Shown: piece by piece, positions 45,549 through 52,960 of the stretch
Position numbering within the stretch: the stretch's first letter is position 1
Layout of the letters: each line of letters opens with the position of its first letter
From: Parabacteroides sp900760525
GTDB taxonomy: Bacteria > Bacteroidota > Bacteroidia > Bacteroidales > Tannerellaceae
Reading direction: 5' to 3'
Length of the DNA: 64,000 bases
Assembly (NCBI RefSeq): GCF_049860805.1
Contig: NZ_CP187555.1
Coordinates: forward strand, 124,001 to 188,000
Program-made: the position numbers and the translations under genes
The notes under the pieces: generated by a model
What the model was told of the DNA's origin: nothing
Databases searched by the model: none
Seen by the model: the letters and a program-made list of their open reading frames with translations, nothing else

Positions 45549-45557
45549 ATATTCAAT

Positions 45558-45585
45558 GAATAATGTATAATGAATAATGAATAAT
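45558..45585. repeat. 7-bp tandem repeat, four copies, GAATAAT type
   Basis: In-register units are GAATAAT, GTATAAT, GAATAAT, GAATAAT, starting 9 bases after the ileS stop codon and before the -7 box at 45598. Confidence 0.85.
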
Positions 45586-45597
45586 GCAGGAATTGCT

Positions 45598-45605
45598 TAT
45601 ATTTG
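45598..45605 (+). promoter_or_regulatory. -7 box for the DksA-like gene
   Basis: TATATTTG, exact TAnnTTTG. The -33 position falls inside or next to the 7-bp repeat and shows no TTTG. Leader to the ATG at 45680 is about 65 bases. Confidence 0.45.
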
Positions 45606-45649
45606 TGGGCAAGAGAAAGAGAAATCTTTCGCAGTATTCATTTTCATCC

Positions 45650-45670
45650 TTAATTGTTAATTATTAATTA
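45650..45670. repeat. 7-bp tandem repeat, three copies, TTAATTA type
   Basis: In-register units are TTAATTG, TTAATTA, TTAATTA, ending 9 bases before the ATG of the DksA-like gene. Confidence 0.75.
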
Positions 45671-45679
45671 AAATGAACC

Positions 45680-46060
45680 ATGGCAGAAAAAACAAGATAT
45701 TCGGATGCTGAACTCGAGGAGTTCCGCGCCATAATATTGGAAAAGCTGGAAAAAGCAAAGAAAGATTATGACCTGTTGAGATCCGGAGTCACTAATTCTG
45801 ACGGTAATGATGTCGCCGATACATCTCCTACATTTAAAGTATTGGAGGAAGGTGCTGCGACTTTATCAAAAGAAGAAGCCGGCCGTTTGGCACAGCGTCA
45901 GATGAAGTTTATCCAGAACTTGCAGGCTGCATTGATCCGGATTGAGAATAAGACGTACGGTATTTGCCGCGAGACCGGTAAATTGATCCCGAAAGAAAGA
46001 TTACGTGCAGTGCCTCATGCTACTTTGAGTATCGAAGCTAAACAGGGAGGTGCCAAGTAA
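45680..46060 (+). CDS. TraR/DksA family protein with degenerate zinc finger
   Basis: A 126-residue DksA/TraR-type protein. Residues about 10-90 form the coiled coil with an acidic loop (DGNDVADTSPTF at 41-52, cf. the D-rich tip that enters the RNA polymerase secondary channel). The C-terminal zinc-finger region YGICRETGKLIPKERLRAVPHATLSIE keeps only one cysteine, C96; the other three expected positions are Thr99, Ser117 and Ala120. It therefore probably binds no zinc. It may still act on RNA polymerase in the stringent response. lspA begins on the base after its stop codon. Confidence 0.88.
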   Translation: MAEKTRYSDAELEEFRAIILEKLEKAKKDYDLLRSGVTNSDGNDVADTSPTFKVLEEGAATLSKEEAGRLAQRQMKFIQNLQAALIRIENKTYGICRETGKLIPKERLRAVPHATLSIEAKQGGAK

Positions 46061-46675
46061 ATGAGATATTCCAAAGGTTGGGGAGCAGTGTTAATTGTGA
46101 TGCTGCTCCTTATTCTTGACCAGGCTCTTAAAATATGGATTAAAACTCACATGCAGCTGCATGAGAGCATTGAAGTTACTCCGTGGTTTTATCTCTACTT
46201 TACCGAGAACCCGGGGATGGCTTTTGGGATAGAAGTGATCGGTAAACTGTTTTTGTCGGTATTCCGCATTGTGGCTGTCGGCTTTATCGGGTATTACCTG
46301 TATAAGCTGGTGAAACAAAATTATACCTTTGGCTTTATCGCTTGCATCTCGTTGATATTTGCGGGGGCTATCGGGAACATTATCGACTCTATATTTTATG
46401 GGGTGGTATTCGATCATAGCTTTGGACAGGTTGCTACGTTTATGCCGGAAGGAGGAGGTTATGCCAGCTGGTTGCACGGAAAGGTGGTCGATATGTTCTA
46501 TTTTCCTTTGATACAGACGGTGTTGCCCGGCTGGGTGCCGGTGTGGGGAGGAGAAGAATTTGTCTTTTTCCGTCCGATCTTTAACCTGGCCGACTCGGCA
46601 ATCTGCGTAGGCGTCTTTTTGTTGTTGCTGTTTTACCGTCACACCTTGTCGACAAGTCTCTCTAAAGAAAAATAA
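46061..46675 (+). CDS. lspA: lipoprotein signal peptidase (signal peptidase II)
   Basis: Cuts the signal peptide off prolipoproteins in the inner membrane. Four membrane segments near 9-27, 65-83, 90-110 and 175-195. Catalytic aspartates: D109 in GAIGNIID and D178 in FNLADSA; the N-terminal D20 and N50 are also in family positions. At 204 residues it is about 40 longer than E. coli LspA because of an insert at about 112-168 between the two catalytic aspartates, which is usual for Bacteroidota. Directly abuts the DksA-like gene, and the DUF4296 lipoprotein starts 8 bases later. Confidence 0.95.
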   Translation: MRYSKGWGAVLIVMLLLILDQALKIWIKTHMQLHESIEVTPWFYLYFTENPGMAFGIEVIGKLFLSVFRIVAVGFIGYYLYKLVKQNYTFGFIACISLIFAGAIGNIIDSIFYGVVFDHSFGQVATFMPEGGGYASWLHGKVVDMFYFPLIQTVLPGWVPVWGGEEFVFFRPIFNLADSAICVGVFLLLLFYRHTLSTSLSKEK

Positions 46676-46683
46676 AAAAATTA

Positions 46684-47487
46684 ATGCGGAACAGACTGCA
46701 TAGATATAGTGTCGTTTTGCTGTTGGTCGCTTTACTGGTTGCCTGCAGTAAGGTACCGGATGGCATTCTTTCGGAAAAGAAAATGCAAGCTGTACAGGTG
46801 GATATGCAATTGGCCGAAGCCATGATCAATCTGGACAGCAAAGAGTTTCCCGATAATGCCCATAAGGAGGCTTTATATCAGTCTGTCTTCCGCAAATATG
46901 GTATTACGCAGGCCGAATACGACAGTTCGCTCGTTTGGTATGGCCGGCATCTGGATATTTATATGAAGGTGTACGACCGTGTGTTGGCCGATTTGAATAA
47001 GCGGCAGAAGGCGTTGGGCGACGTGCAGGCTTCAGCTGCTCCCGTTTCCAAGCAAGACTCGGTGGATATCTGGCCTCGCCGTACTTCTTTAAGGTTGGAA
47101 CCCGGTGCTTTGTTTAACGGTGTGACGTTCGATATCAAGCCTGAAACGAATTACTCGTCTGGCAGCTCGTTCGTATTGGGTATGGATGTTTGGGGCATCA
47201 ACAAGGGTATGGCTTATAAACCGGAAATACGTATCAGCGCTGACCAAGGCGATACGATTGTCACTATCAATGATCAGATTCTTCGCGATGGCTACCACGA
47301 AACCATATTGAAGACGGTTCCGACCAAGCAGATCAAACGCGTATATGGGTATATCTTTATGAATAATGCCGATTCTTCTTACTACAAGGTTTATCTGGAT
47401 AGCTTGAATCTGATGAAATATAATTACGGCCGCCTGACCGATATGGTAAAAGATACGTCTGCCGTAAAAGTATCTGACGGGAAATAA
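46684..47487 (+). CDS. DUF4296 lipoprotein
   Basis: A 267-residue predicted lipoprotein. Signal peptide with lipobox LLVAC (C21 of MRNRLHRYSVVLLLVALLVAC). The DUF4296 domain is at about 25-110 (KVPDGILSEKKMQAVQVDMQLAEAMI and VFRKYGITQAEYDSSLVWYGRHLDIYMKVYDRVLADL). The C-terminal half (about 130-260) is beta-rich, without known motifs. The family is conserved next to lspA in Bacteroidota. Function unknown. Confidence 0.9.
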   Translation: MRNRLHRYSVVLLLVALLVACSKVPDGILSEKKMQAVQVDMQLAEAMINLDSKEFPDNAHKEALYQSVFRKYGITQAEYDSSLVWYGRHLDIYMKVYDRVLADLNKRQKALGDVQASAAPVSKQDSVDIWPRRTSLRLEPGALFNGVTFDIKPETNYSSGSSFVLGMDVWGINKGMAYKPEIRISADQGDTIVTINDQILRDGYHETILKTVPTKQIKRVYGYIFMNNADSSYYKVYLDSLNLMKYNYGRLTDMVKDTSAVKVSDGK

Positions 47488-47496
47488 ACAGGTGTC

Positions 47497-47865
47497 GTGC
47501 GGCGGATCGCTTCTCATTATATCTATTGGAAACAGTTTTACCGGATGCACTATGTTGAATTGGACGACAGTGGCATCCTGATTGGCATTTTCCCTTTGGA
47601 AGGGGAGATTGCGGGTACGGAGTTTTATGACGGTATCCTGATTCCTGTTCTCGTTCCCGCGCTTGACGCGGAATCGCAGAAACAGATTGCCTTTGACATG
47701 TTGCCGGGAGAAATATTAGTTGATGCGCTTGAACGACAGGGTTTTACTGGTATTTCCGAAATGGGTTCACCTGTCTGTTTGCTGTTATTGAACGGGATTC
47801 CCCTGGCGACGGCGAAATTCGGCGCAGATGACAGCCGTAGCAATGGCTACATTCAGAGACTCTGA
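47497..47865 (+). CDS. conserved-looking 122-residue protein, unrecognised
   Basis: The frame starts with GTG at 47497, 9 bases after the DUF4296 stop; an internal ATG at 47545 (MHYVELDDSGILIGIF) is an alternative. Composition is that of a soluble globular protein, with a beta-rich first half. I do not recognise the family. It follows lspA and DUF4296 closely, so it probably belongs to that operon. Its last 81 bases overlap the end of the convergent TrmH-type gene, an unusually long antisense overlap. A real gene is likely from spacing; function unknown. Confidence 0.68.
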   Translation: MRRIASHYIYWKQFYRMHYVELDDSGILIGIFPLEGEIAGTEFYDGILIPVLVPALDAESQKQIAFDMLPGEILVDALERQGFTGISEMGSPVCLLLLNGIPLATAKFGADDSRSNGYIQRL

Positions 47866-48555
47866 TGTCTCTCTCTCGGGAGGAAAGCTCGGTATGTAAA
47901 GTTTTTGGTCGATCAACTCTTCTATTTGCGGGCGTATTCCGTTCCCCTCGTTCCCCATTACGATGATTCCGCTTGCCGACAGTTCTTTCGTGTACATATT
48001 TTCTCCGTCGAGGAATGTGCCGAACAGCGGGATCTGTTTTGCCACCTGGGCTTTCAGATAGTCTTCTAACTCCGTGTAATGGACTTTTACATGCGCCAAT
48101 GCGCCCATTGTGGCCTGCACGGTTTTCGGGCTGAATACATCTGCGGTATCGAGGCTGCAAACGATATGCTCGATGCCGAACCAGTCGGCAAGCCGTATGA
48201 TGGTTCCGAGATTTCCCGGATCCTGTATGCCGTCTAACGCCAAGACAAGTGAGGAGGAGGGATCGGCTTCGCTAAGCCGCCAGTCCGGACGTTTGAATAC
48301 GGCCAATACATCCTGCGGATTTTTCAAGAAGCTGGCTTTGCGGATATCCTCGTCATCCGCTTCCAATAATTCTTTTGCCGGAATGTTCCCCTGCGTAGCC
48401 ATCCAAGATGGTTTGGCAAGGATCAGTTCACATTCAAAGGCAAACATCATATCTGCAACCAGTTTATTTCCTTCGGCAACGAATGCATTCAGTTCGTTCC
48501 GATATTTCTTCATTTCTAACGAATGGATGTATTTAACTTTTCCCTTACTTAGCAT
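47785..48555 (-). CDS. TrmH/SpoU family RNA 2'-O-methyltransferase
   Basis: A 256-residue SPOUT methyltransferase. N-terminal substrate-binding domain (about 1-95, SKGKVKYIHSLEMKKYRNEL), then the trefoil-knot catalytic domain: motif 1 DGIQDPGNLGTIIR at 108-121, motif 2 MGNEGNGI at 200-207 and motif 3 ESLNVAIATA at 231-240. It methylates a ribose 2'-OH using AdoMet; whether rRNA (RlmB-like) or tRNA is the target cannot be said. It shares a divergent promoter region with the TamL-like gene. Its 3' end overlaps the plus-strand gene at 47497 by 81 bp. Confidence 0.92.
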   Translation of the reverse strand: MLSKGKVKYIHSLEMKKYRNELNAFVAEGNKLVADMMFAFECELILAKPSWMATQGNIPAKELLEADDEDIRKASFLKNPQDVLAVFKRPDWRLSEADPSSSLVLALDGIQDPGNLGTIIRLADWFGIEHIVCSLDTADVFSPKTVQATMGALAHVKVHYTELEDYLKAQVAKQIPLFGTFLDGENMYTKELSASGIIVMGNEGNGIRPQIEELIDQKLYIPSFPPERETSESLNVAIATAVICAEFRRRQGNPVQ

Positions 48556-48574
48556 CTTTACTCTTTTTATGCGG

Positions 48575-48612
48575 CAAATGTACGGGAATTTCTTTAAATT
48601 CAGTTACATTTG
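48575..48612. promoter_or_regulatory. divergent, mirror-image -7 boxes
   Basis: Minus-strand TACATTTG at 48575-48582 (for the TrmH-type gene) and plus-strand TACATTTG at 48605-48612 (for the TamL-like gene) are identical and back to back, 22 bp apart. Each -33 region would fall over the other's -7 box, so the promoters overlap and may compete. Confidence 0.55.
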
Positions 48613-48629
48613 CGTCCGTAAAAGCTTGA

Positions 48630-50978
48630 ATGATGAAGGGAATCCAAACACTATATTTCATTTGCTTCCTATTGCTCTTAGTCTCCTGTAGCTCGACAAA
48701 ATATGTTGGCGAGGGAGAATACCTGTTGGACAAAGTGGAGATAGTGTCGGATAGCAAGACTTACAAAAACAGCGATCTGAAGCCTTATTTGCGCCAGCAA
48801 CCTAACTTAAAAGCGTTCGGATTGATGAAATGGCAGTTGTTCGTGTACGACTGGTCGGGCCGTAACGAGAAGAAATGGATCAACAAACAGCTACGCCGAA
48901 TGGGAGAGGCGCCGGTTATCCTCGATACGACACTGGTTACCCAGTCGGTCAGCGAGTTGGAGCGTTTCTTTATCAATAAAGGATATACGAACGCAGAAGT
49001 TTCTGCTTCTATCGACACATCAAAACGTAAAAAAGCGGTTGTGACGTATAAGATAGTCCCTAACACTCCCTATCGTATTCATGATTATTCGATGGAACTG
49101 AGCGATCCGAAGATCGACAGCATCGCCCGGCTCAAACCGCCCCACCGCTCCGTGCTAGCTTCGGCTTTCCGTACATATTCCGACGATTATACTTCTCTGA
49201 TAAAAGACAGTGCCCTGTTTGACCGCGATGTCCTTGACAAAGAGCGGCAACGCCTCACGACTTTGTTGCGCCGGCGCGGTTATTATGCCTTCAACCGGGA
49301 TTATCTCTCTTATATTGCCGATAGTTCTTTGAATCGGAATATCGTGGATCTGGATATGCTGCTTAAGCCGTATCGCTTGCAGAAGCCGGACGGGACGGTA
49401 GTCGATACGTTGCATCGCCAGTATTACATCAAAGATGTTTCGATCGTGACCGACTATGATCCGTTGACGCTGGAGGAAAACAATACAATCTTGTACGATA
49501 CGGTTCGGATTCGCGGCATCAACATCTTGTATGGCAAGAATGGCAGAAGCATCCGTCCGGGAGTCTTGCGTAAAAGTAATTATATAATGCCGGGACGCTT
49601 GTATAACGAGCGGACGGTGGAGCAGACCTATTCTTCGTTTGCCACCTTGCGCGCATTGCGTAATGTGAATATCCGCTTTTCGGAGATTGAAGAGAACGAT
49701 ACGATGAAGCTCAACTGTACGATTCTGACCTCTCCCGCCAAACTGCAAGGTTTCGGAGTGGATGTGGAAGGGACGAACTCGGCCGGTGATTTTGGTTTTG
49801 CTTCGAGTTTGAACTACCAGCACCGGAATTTATTTAGAGGATCGGAGGTCTTTTCGACTAAAGTCCGCGGCGCTTATGAGGCGTTGTCCGGCAGCCAGTC
49901 GGAAGGAAATAACTTTTGGGAGTTTGGTGTTGAAACATCTGTCTTGTTCCCCCGTTTCCTCTTTCCTTTCCTGCATGAGAGTTTCCGGCGTAAGATTCGT
50001 GCAACGACAGAATTGAAGGTAAGCTACAGCATGCAGACGCGTCCGCAGTTTAAAAGGGCTATTGTCTCTGCCGGGTGGAATTACATCTGGCAGGACCGGA
50101 GCAATATGCAAGCGCGCCATGTGTTCAAGTTGTTGGATATCGACTATGTGCATTTGCCGAAGATCAGCCAGTCGTTTAAGGACTCGTTGCCCGAATCAAC
50201 TTTGCTCTACAATTTCACCGACCAGTTTATTGTCGGTTCCGGTTATACCTATTCATTTAATAATTATGATCCGCAGAACCGCTTGAGGAATACGCATTCC
50301 GTTCGCTTCTCCTTCGAAATGGCGGGCAATTTGCTATACGGGCTTTCGAAACTGACCCGTGCGGATAAGGATGACGAAGGACGCTATAAATTGTTCGGGA
50401 TCAATTATGCCCAGTTTGTGAAGGGGGATATTGATTTTAGTAAAAGCGTTGTGCTGGACAGCCGTAACAAGTTGGCTTTCCATGTCGGTGTCGGAGTCGG
50501 CTATCCGTATGGCAATTCAAAAATGCTGCCATTCGAGCGGAGCTATTTCTCCGGAGGTGCAAACAGTGTCCGCGGCTGGTCTGTCCGTTCGCTCGGCCCC
50601 GGTAGCATGCCGCTCGATTCGGTTAAGTCCTTTGCCCAACAGATCGGTGATATCCGCCTGGATCTGAATCTCGAATACCGCACTAAGCTGTTCTGGAAAT
50701 TCGAGATGGCCGCCTTTATCGATGCTGGTAATATCTGGACTTTTCATAAGGATGAGAGCCGTCCGAACGGAAACTTTGACTTCTCACGTTTCTACAAAGA
50801 GATTGCAGCCTCTTACGGATTAGGCCTCCGCCTCGATTTCGATTTCTTCCTGGTCCGCTTCGATACCGGAATGAAAGCCTATAACCCGCAGGAAAGCGGC
50901 AAACGGAAATGGGCTATCCTGAATCCTAACTTTGGTAGCAACTTTGCTTGGCATTTTGCGGTGGGATATCCATTCTAA
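48630..50978 (+). CDS. tamL: Omp85 family outer membrane lipoprotein, TamL-like
   Basis: A 782-residue BamA/TamA-superfamily barrel. It opens with a signal peptide and lipobox LLVSC (C20), so it is lipidated, which is the mark of the Bacteroidota TamL group. POTRA-like segments lie at about 25-370 (EYLLDKVEIVSDSKTYKNSDL, RFFINKGYTNAEVSASIDT). The barrel covers about 400-782, with the conserved YFSGGANSVRGW (L6 loop, about 647-658) and a C-terminal strand ending in phenylalanine (FAVGYPF). The expected job is insertion of outer-membrane proteins with a TamB partner; no tamB is in the window. Start at the first of two ATGs; the gene follows a divergent promoter. Confidence 0.9.
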   Translation: MMKGIQTLYFICFLLLLVSCSSTKYVGEGEYLLDKVEIVSDSKTYKNSDLKPYLRQQPNLKAFGLMKWQLFVYDWSGRNEKKWINKQLRRMGEAPVILDTTLVTQSVSELERFFINKGYTNAEVSASIDTSKRKKAVVTYKIVPNTPYRIHDYSMELSDPKIDSIARLKPPHRSVLASAFRTYSDDYTSLIKDSALFDRDVLDKERQRLTTLLRRRGYYAFNRDYLSYIADSSLNRNIVDLDMLLKPYRLQKPDGTVVDTLHRQYYIKDVSIVTDYDPLTLEENNTILYDTVRIRGINILYGKNGRSIRPGVLRKSNYIMPGRLYNERTVEQTYSSFATLRALRNVNIRFSEIEENDTMKLNCTILTSPAKLQGFGVDVEGTNSAGDFGFASSLNYQHRNLFRGSEVFSTKVRGAYEALSGSQSEGNNFWEFGVETSVLFPRFLFPFLHESFRRKIRATTELKVSYSMQTRPQFKRAIVSAGWNYIWQDRSNMQARHVFKLLDIDYVHLPKISQSFKDSLPESTLLYNFTDQFIVGSGYTYSFNNYDPQNRLRNTHSVRFSFEMAGNLLYGLSKLTRADKDDEGRYKLFGINYAQFVKGDIDFSKSVVLDSRNKLAFHVGVGVGYPYGNSKMLPFERSYFSGGANSVRGWSVRSLGPGSMPLDSVKSFAQQIGDIRLDLNLEYRTKLFWKFEMAAFIDAGNIWTFHKDESRPNGNFDFSRFYKEIAASYGLGLRLDFDFFLVRFDTGMKAYNPQESGKRKWAILNPNFGSNFAWHFAVGYPF

Positions 50979-51122
50979 CCGGGAAGATCGTATTTTATTC
51001 TCCACGTCGGCTTTTCTTTTAAATGCTGAATTACCTGTTACTTTTCTCTTGAAAATCTGAGGTTTTATCCAGTATATTTTATATCTTTACACACGTATGA
51101 ATCGTCTTAGCCCCAATGTCAC

Positions 51123-51154
51123 AAAGGATAGCGATATATGTCGCCATCCTTTTT
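51123..51154 (+). terminator. hairpin with T run, probable terminator
   Basis: AAAGGAT (51123-51129) and ATCCTTT (51146-51152) pair, with a further GCGA/TCGC pairing inside; T residues follow to 51154. It lies 145 bases after the TamL-like stop. The stem also begins with A residues, so the minus direction has a short T run too. Confidence 0.65.
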
Positions 51155-51155
51155 C

Positions 51156-51185
51156 ACCTATATCGAAAAGCTTTTCCATATAGGT
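51156..51185. repeat. 30-bp near-perfect palindrome before the HU-like gene
   Basis: ACCTATAT (51156-51163) mirrors ATATAGGT (51178-51185), with GAAAAGCTTTTC in the centre; only one pair (the C at position 9 against C at position 22) fails. It starts two bases after the terminator above and lies 95 bases before the HU-like start codon. It has no spare loop, so a dimeric protein-binding site is at least as likely as an RNA hairpin. Confidence 0.8.
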
Positions 51186-51279
51186 AGAAAAGTGAATGGA
51201 ACGTGAAGTTGATCTTAAATCAATATGAATGAACTTTTAATATCTTATGATAGAGAGAGTAAACTAATAACAACAAAGA

Positions 51280-51897
51280 ATGACTGCAAAGTATCAGTTT
51301 TTTAAAAATCCCCCTTCTTCCTTGGTTGAAACAGATGCAAAACAGGTCTTGCACGTACGGATCGTGAACCGGGATATCCTGTCTTTCAAAGATTTGTGTG
51401 AGCGGATTGCCGGACGAAGCACCTTTAACGCCGGTGAAGTGGAAGGTATTATGTCCCTGTTCAAGGAAGAGATGGTCAGCGCGCTTTCCGACGGAGATCG
51501 TGTCGAACTGGAAGATATCGGGATATTCGAGGCTACGGCCTCTTGTCCCCCGGTGTCCGATCCGAAGAAAATACGGGCGGAAAGTATTCATTTCTCGCGG
51601 GTAGTATTCAGGGCAGCCAAGTCGTTGAGGCGTAAAATGAACCTGATGAGGTTCGAACGGGCTGCCGGTTTCCGGAAACAGGAGACATTTCCGGAGGAAG
51701 AACGGCGCGCGCGCATCTTACGGTATCTTCAACGGAATGGAGAAATCAGAAGCTCTACCTGCATGGGGCTGAATGCCTGTTCGCGTTATCAGGCACAGGC
51801 GGATTTGAGCGGTTTGAATGCCAGTGGAAATATTCTGCGGTTAGGTGGCCCGAAAATGGCGGTTTATGTATTGGCGAATAAGGAGGAGGCGAAATGA
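51280..51897 (+). CDS. HU-like (HU-HIG type) DNA-binding protein
   Basis: A 205-residue protein. Residues about 5-130 match the HU/IHF-like fold of the Bacteroidota HU-HIG group: ILSFKDLCERIAGRSTFNAGEVEGIM (helical part) and LSDGDRVELEDIGIFEATA (start of the beta arm). About 75 further residues follow (EEERRARILRYLQRNGEIRSS), which look like a small helix-turn-helix or wing. It may be a nucleoid or regulatory protein. The stop codon overlaps the ATG of the next small gene (ATGA), preceded by an unusually good Shine-Dalgarno-like AGGAGG. A 30-bp palindrome lies upstream. Confidence 0.85.
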   Translation: MTAKYQFFKNPPSSLVETDAKQVLHVRIVNRDILSFKDLCERIAGRSTFNAGEVEGIMSLFKEEMVSALSDGDRVELEDIGIFEATASCPPVSDPKKIRAESIHFSRVVFRAAKSLRRKMNLMRFERAAGFRKQETFPEEERRARILRYLQRNGEIRSSTCMGLNACSRYQAQADLSGLNASGNILRLGGPKMAVYVLANKEEAK

Positions 51898-52156
51898 AAA
51901 TTACGTGGATAGAAGGAAATGGTGGCGGCCACAAAATGATCGAGCCTCAGTCGGCTATGGAAATGCTGAAAGATGAGAAAAAGAAAAACAACGTGTTGTC
52001 TTTGCGGCAGTCGAGTTGCTTGATTATATATCCATAGCCTCGGGGCGCAAATTCTGCAACCGACCCTTATTGGCTTTTGCCCGCACCCTGAACGCTTCCG
52101 GCCTGCGTTGCGTGCATATCAGGAGCGGGTATTGCTACCGGCCGATCAAAATATAA
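51894..52156 (+). pseudogene. small gene coupled to the HU-like gene, with -1 reading-frame break
   Basis: The ATG at 51894 overlaps the HU-like stop codon and follows AGGAGG about 8 bases away. The first frame runs 47 codons to a stop at 52035-52037. At the A-rich stretch 51978-51988 (five A, one G, five A) a shift of -1 opens a frame to a stop at 52154-52156, giving about 87 residues in all. The second part (VVFAAVELLDYI, FCNRPLLAFARTLNASGLRCVHIRSGYC) looks protein-like, unlike the end of the first frame. A lost A, a sequencing slip or programmed frameshifting would each explain this. No family recognised. The 230 bp beyond it show no gene. Confidence 0.6.
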
Positions 52157-52386
52157 TGGTTCGATAAGGCGGATAATAGAAGATGTAATCGGGACAGGGT
52201 GTGAAGGTTGTGGATGATGTGAAGGAGGGAGTGTCTGAAAATCATAATTGTAACCTCTTGTTATTCATTTGGCTATGCCTTTGTGAATATTGTGAATGAT
52301 AATTATGTTCAAACTTATGTGGAAGAAGTGCTTCTGATAGGAATAATCGCTTTATATCCTCCGAAGTGAAAAAATGGCATGAAGCC

Positions 52387-52417
52387 TTTGTATATTTAAA
52401 TAATAATACTACCTTTG
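52387..52417 (+). promoter_or_regulatory. promoter for tRNA-Arg
   Basis: -33 TTTG (52387-52390) and -7 TACCTTTG (52410-52417) with exactly 19 bp between; both elements are perfect. Transcription would start about 10 bases before the mature tRNA end. Confidence 0.8.
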
Positions 52418-52433
52418 CACCGCAAATAAGGAT

Positions 52434-52507
<74 letters not shown>

Positions 52508-52519
52508 CATATTTAGATA

Positions 52520-52560
52520 CTAATCCCCGGTAGATGAAATATTTACCGGGGATTAGTTTT
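52520..52560 (+). terminator. terminator of the tRNA transcript
   Basis: A perfect 13-bp stem: CTAATCCCCGGTA (52520-52532) with TACCGGGGATTAG (52544-52556), 11-base loop, then four T. It begins 13 bases after the tRNA. Confidence 0.9.
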
Positions 52561-52570
52561 GAATGATGTC

Positions 52571-52720
52571 ATGGATGTAGAGTTGGATAATTACAAGGTA
52601 TTACGTTAGGAAGCATTGGATGTTGAACTGGAAGTAGACAGTATTATACATTCCGAAACATATCCTTTGATTTTTAGTAAGTACATCAAGCTATTAGGAT
52701 ATAAGCCTCGCAAGGTGTGA
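52571..52720 (+). pseudogene. short reading frame with internal stop, gene remnant
   Basis: ATG at 52571 begins a 49-codon frame broken by a TAG at codon 13. The part after it (EALDVELEVDSIIHSETYP, then IFSKYIKLLGYKPRKV) reads like protein. The final TGA (52718-52720) lies within a terminator stem. No family recognised. It may be the tail of a lost gene next to the tRNA, or chance. Confidence 0.35.
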
Positions 52721-52729
52721 GGCTTTTTT
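52704..52729 (+). terminator. intrinsic terminator
   Basis: AGCCTC (52704-52709) pairs with GAGGCT (52719-52724), extended by a G-T pair, followed by a T run to 52729. It has no intact gene upstream, only the remnant at 52571. The 230 bp from here to speA contain a 10-bp direct repeat TGCCTTTTTC (52753 and 52780) and nothing else clear. Confidence 0.65.
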
Positions 52730-52960
52730 ATGTTATGGGTATTCAATATTCCTGCCTTTTTCGAACGATAGTATTGGTATGCCTTTTTCACTATCCGGAT
52801 ATTTTCTTGATTAAATCTGCCATAATTATATATCTATTGCTTATATTTACAACCATTTTGATAGATAAGCTCGTCGATAACCATATTGACTTGTAATGTC
52901 TGAACAATATCTGTTTGTTTATTCCAAATACAAAAATGTTTTTTTTGCACTGAAGAAGAA

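Noticed and set aside
52508..52960. Attachment-site duplication of the tRNA-Arg 3' end
   Set aside because: I found no second copy of the T-arm or acceptor 3' sequence in the downstream gap, and no integrase gene nearby.
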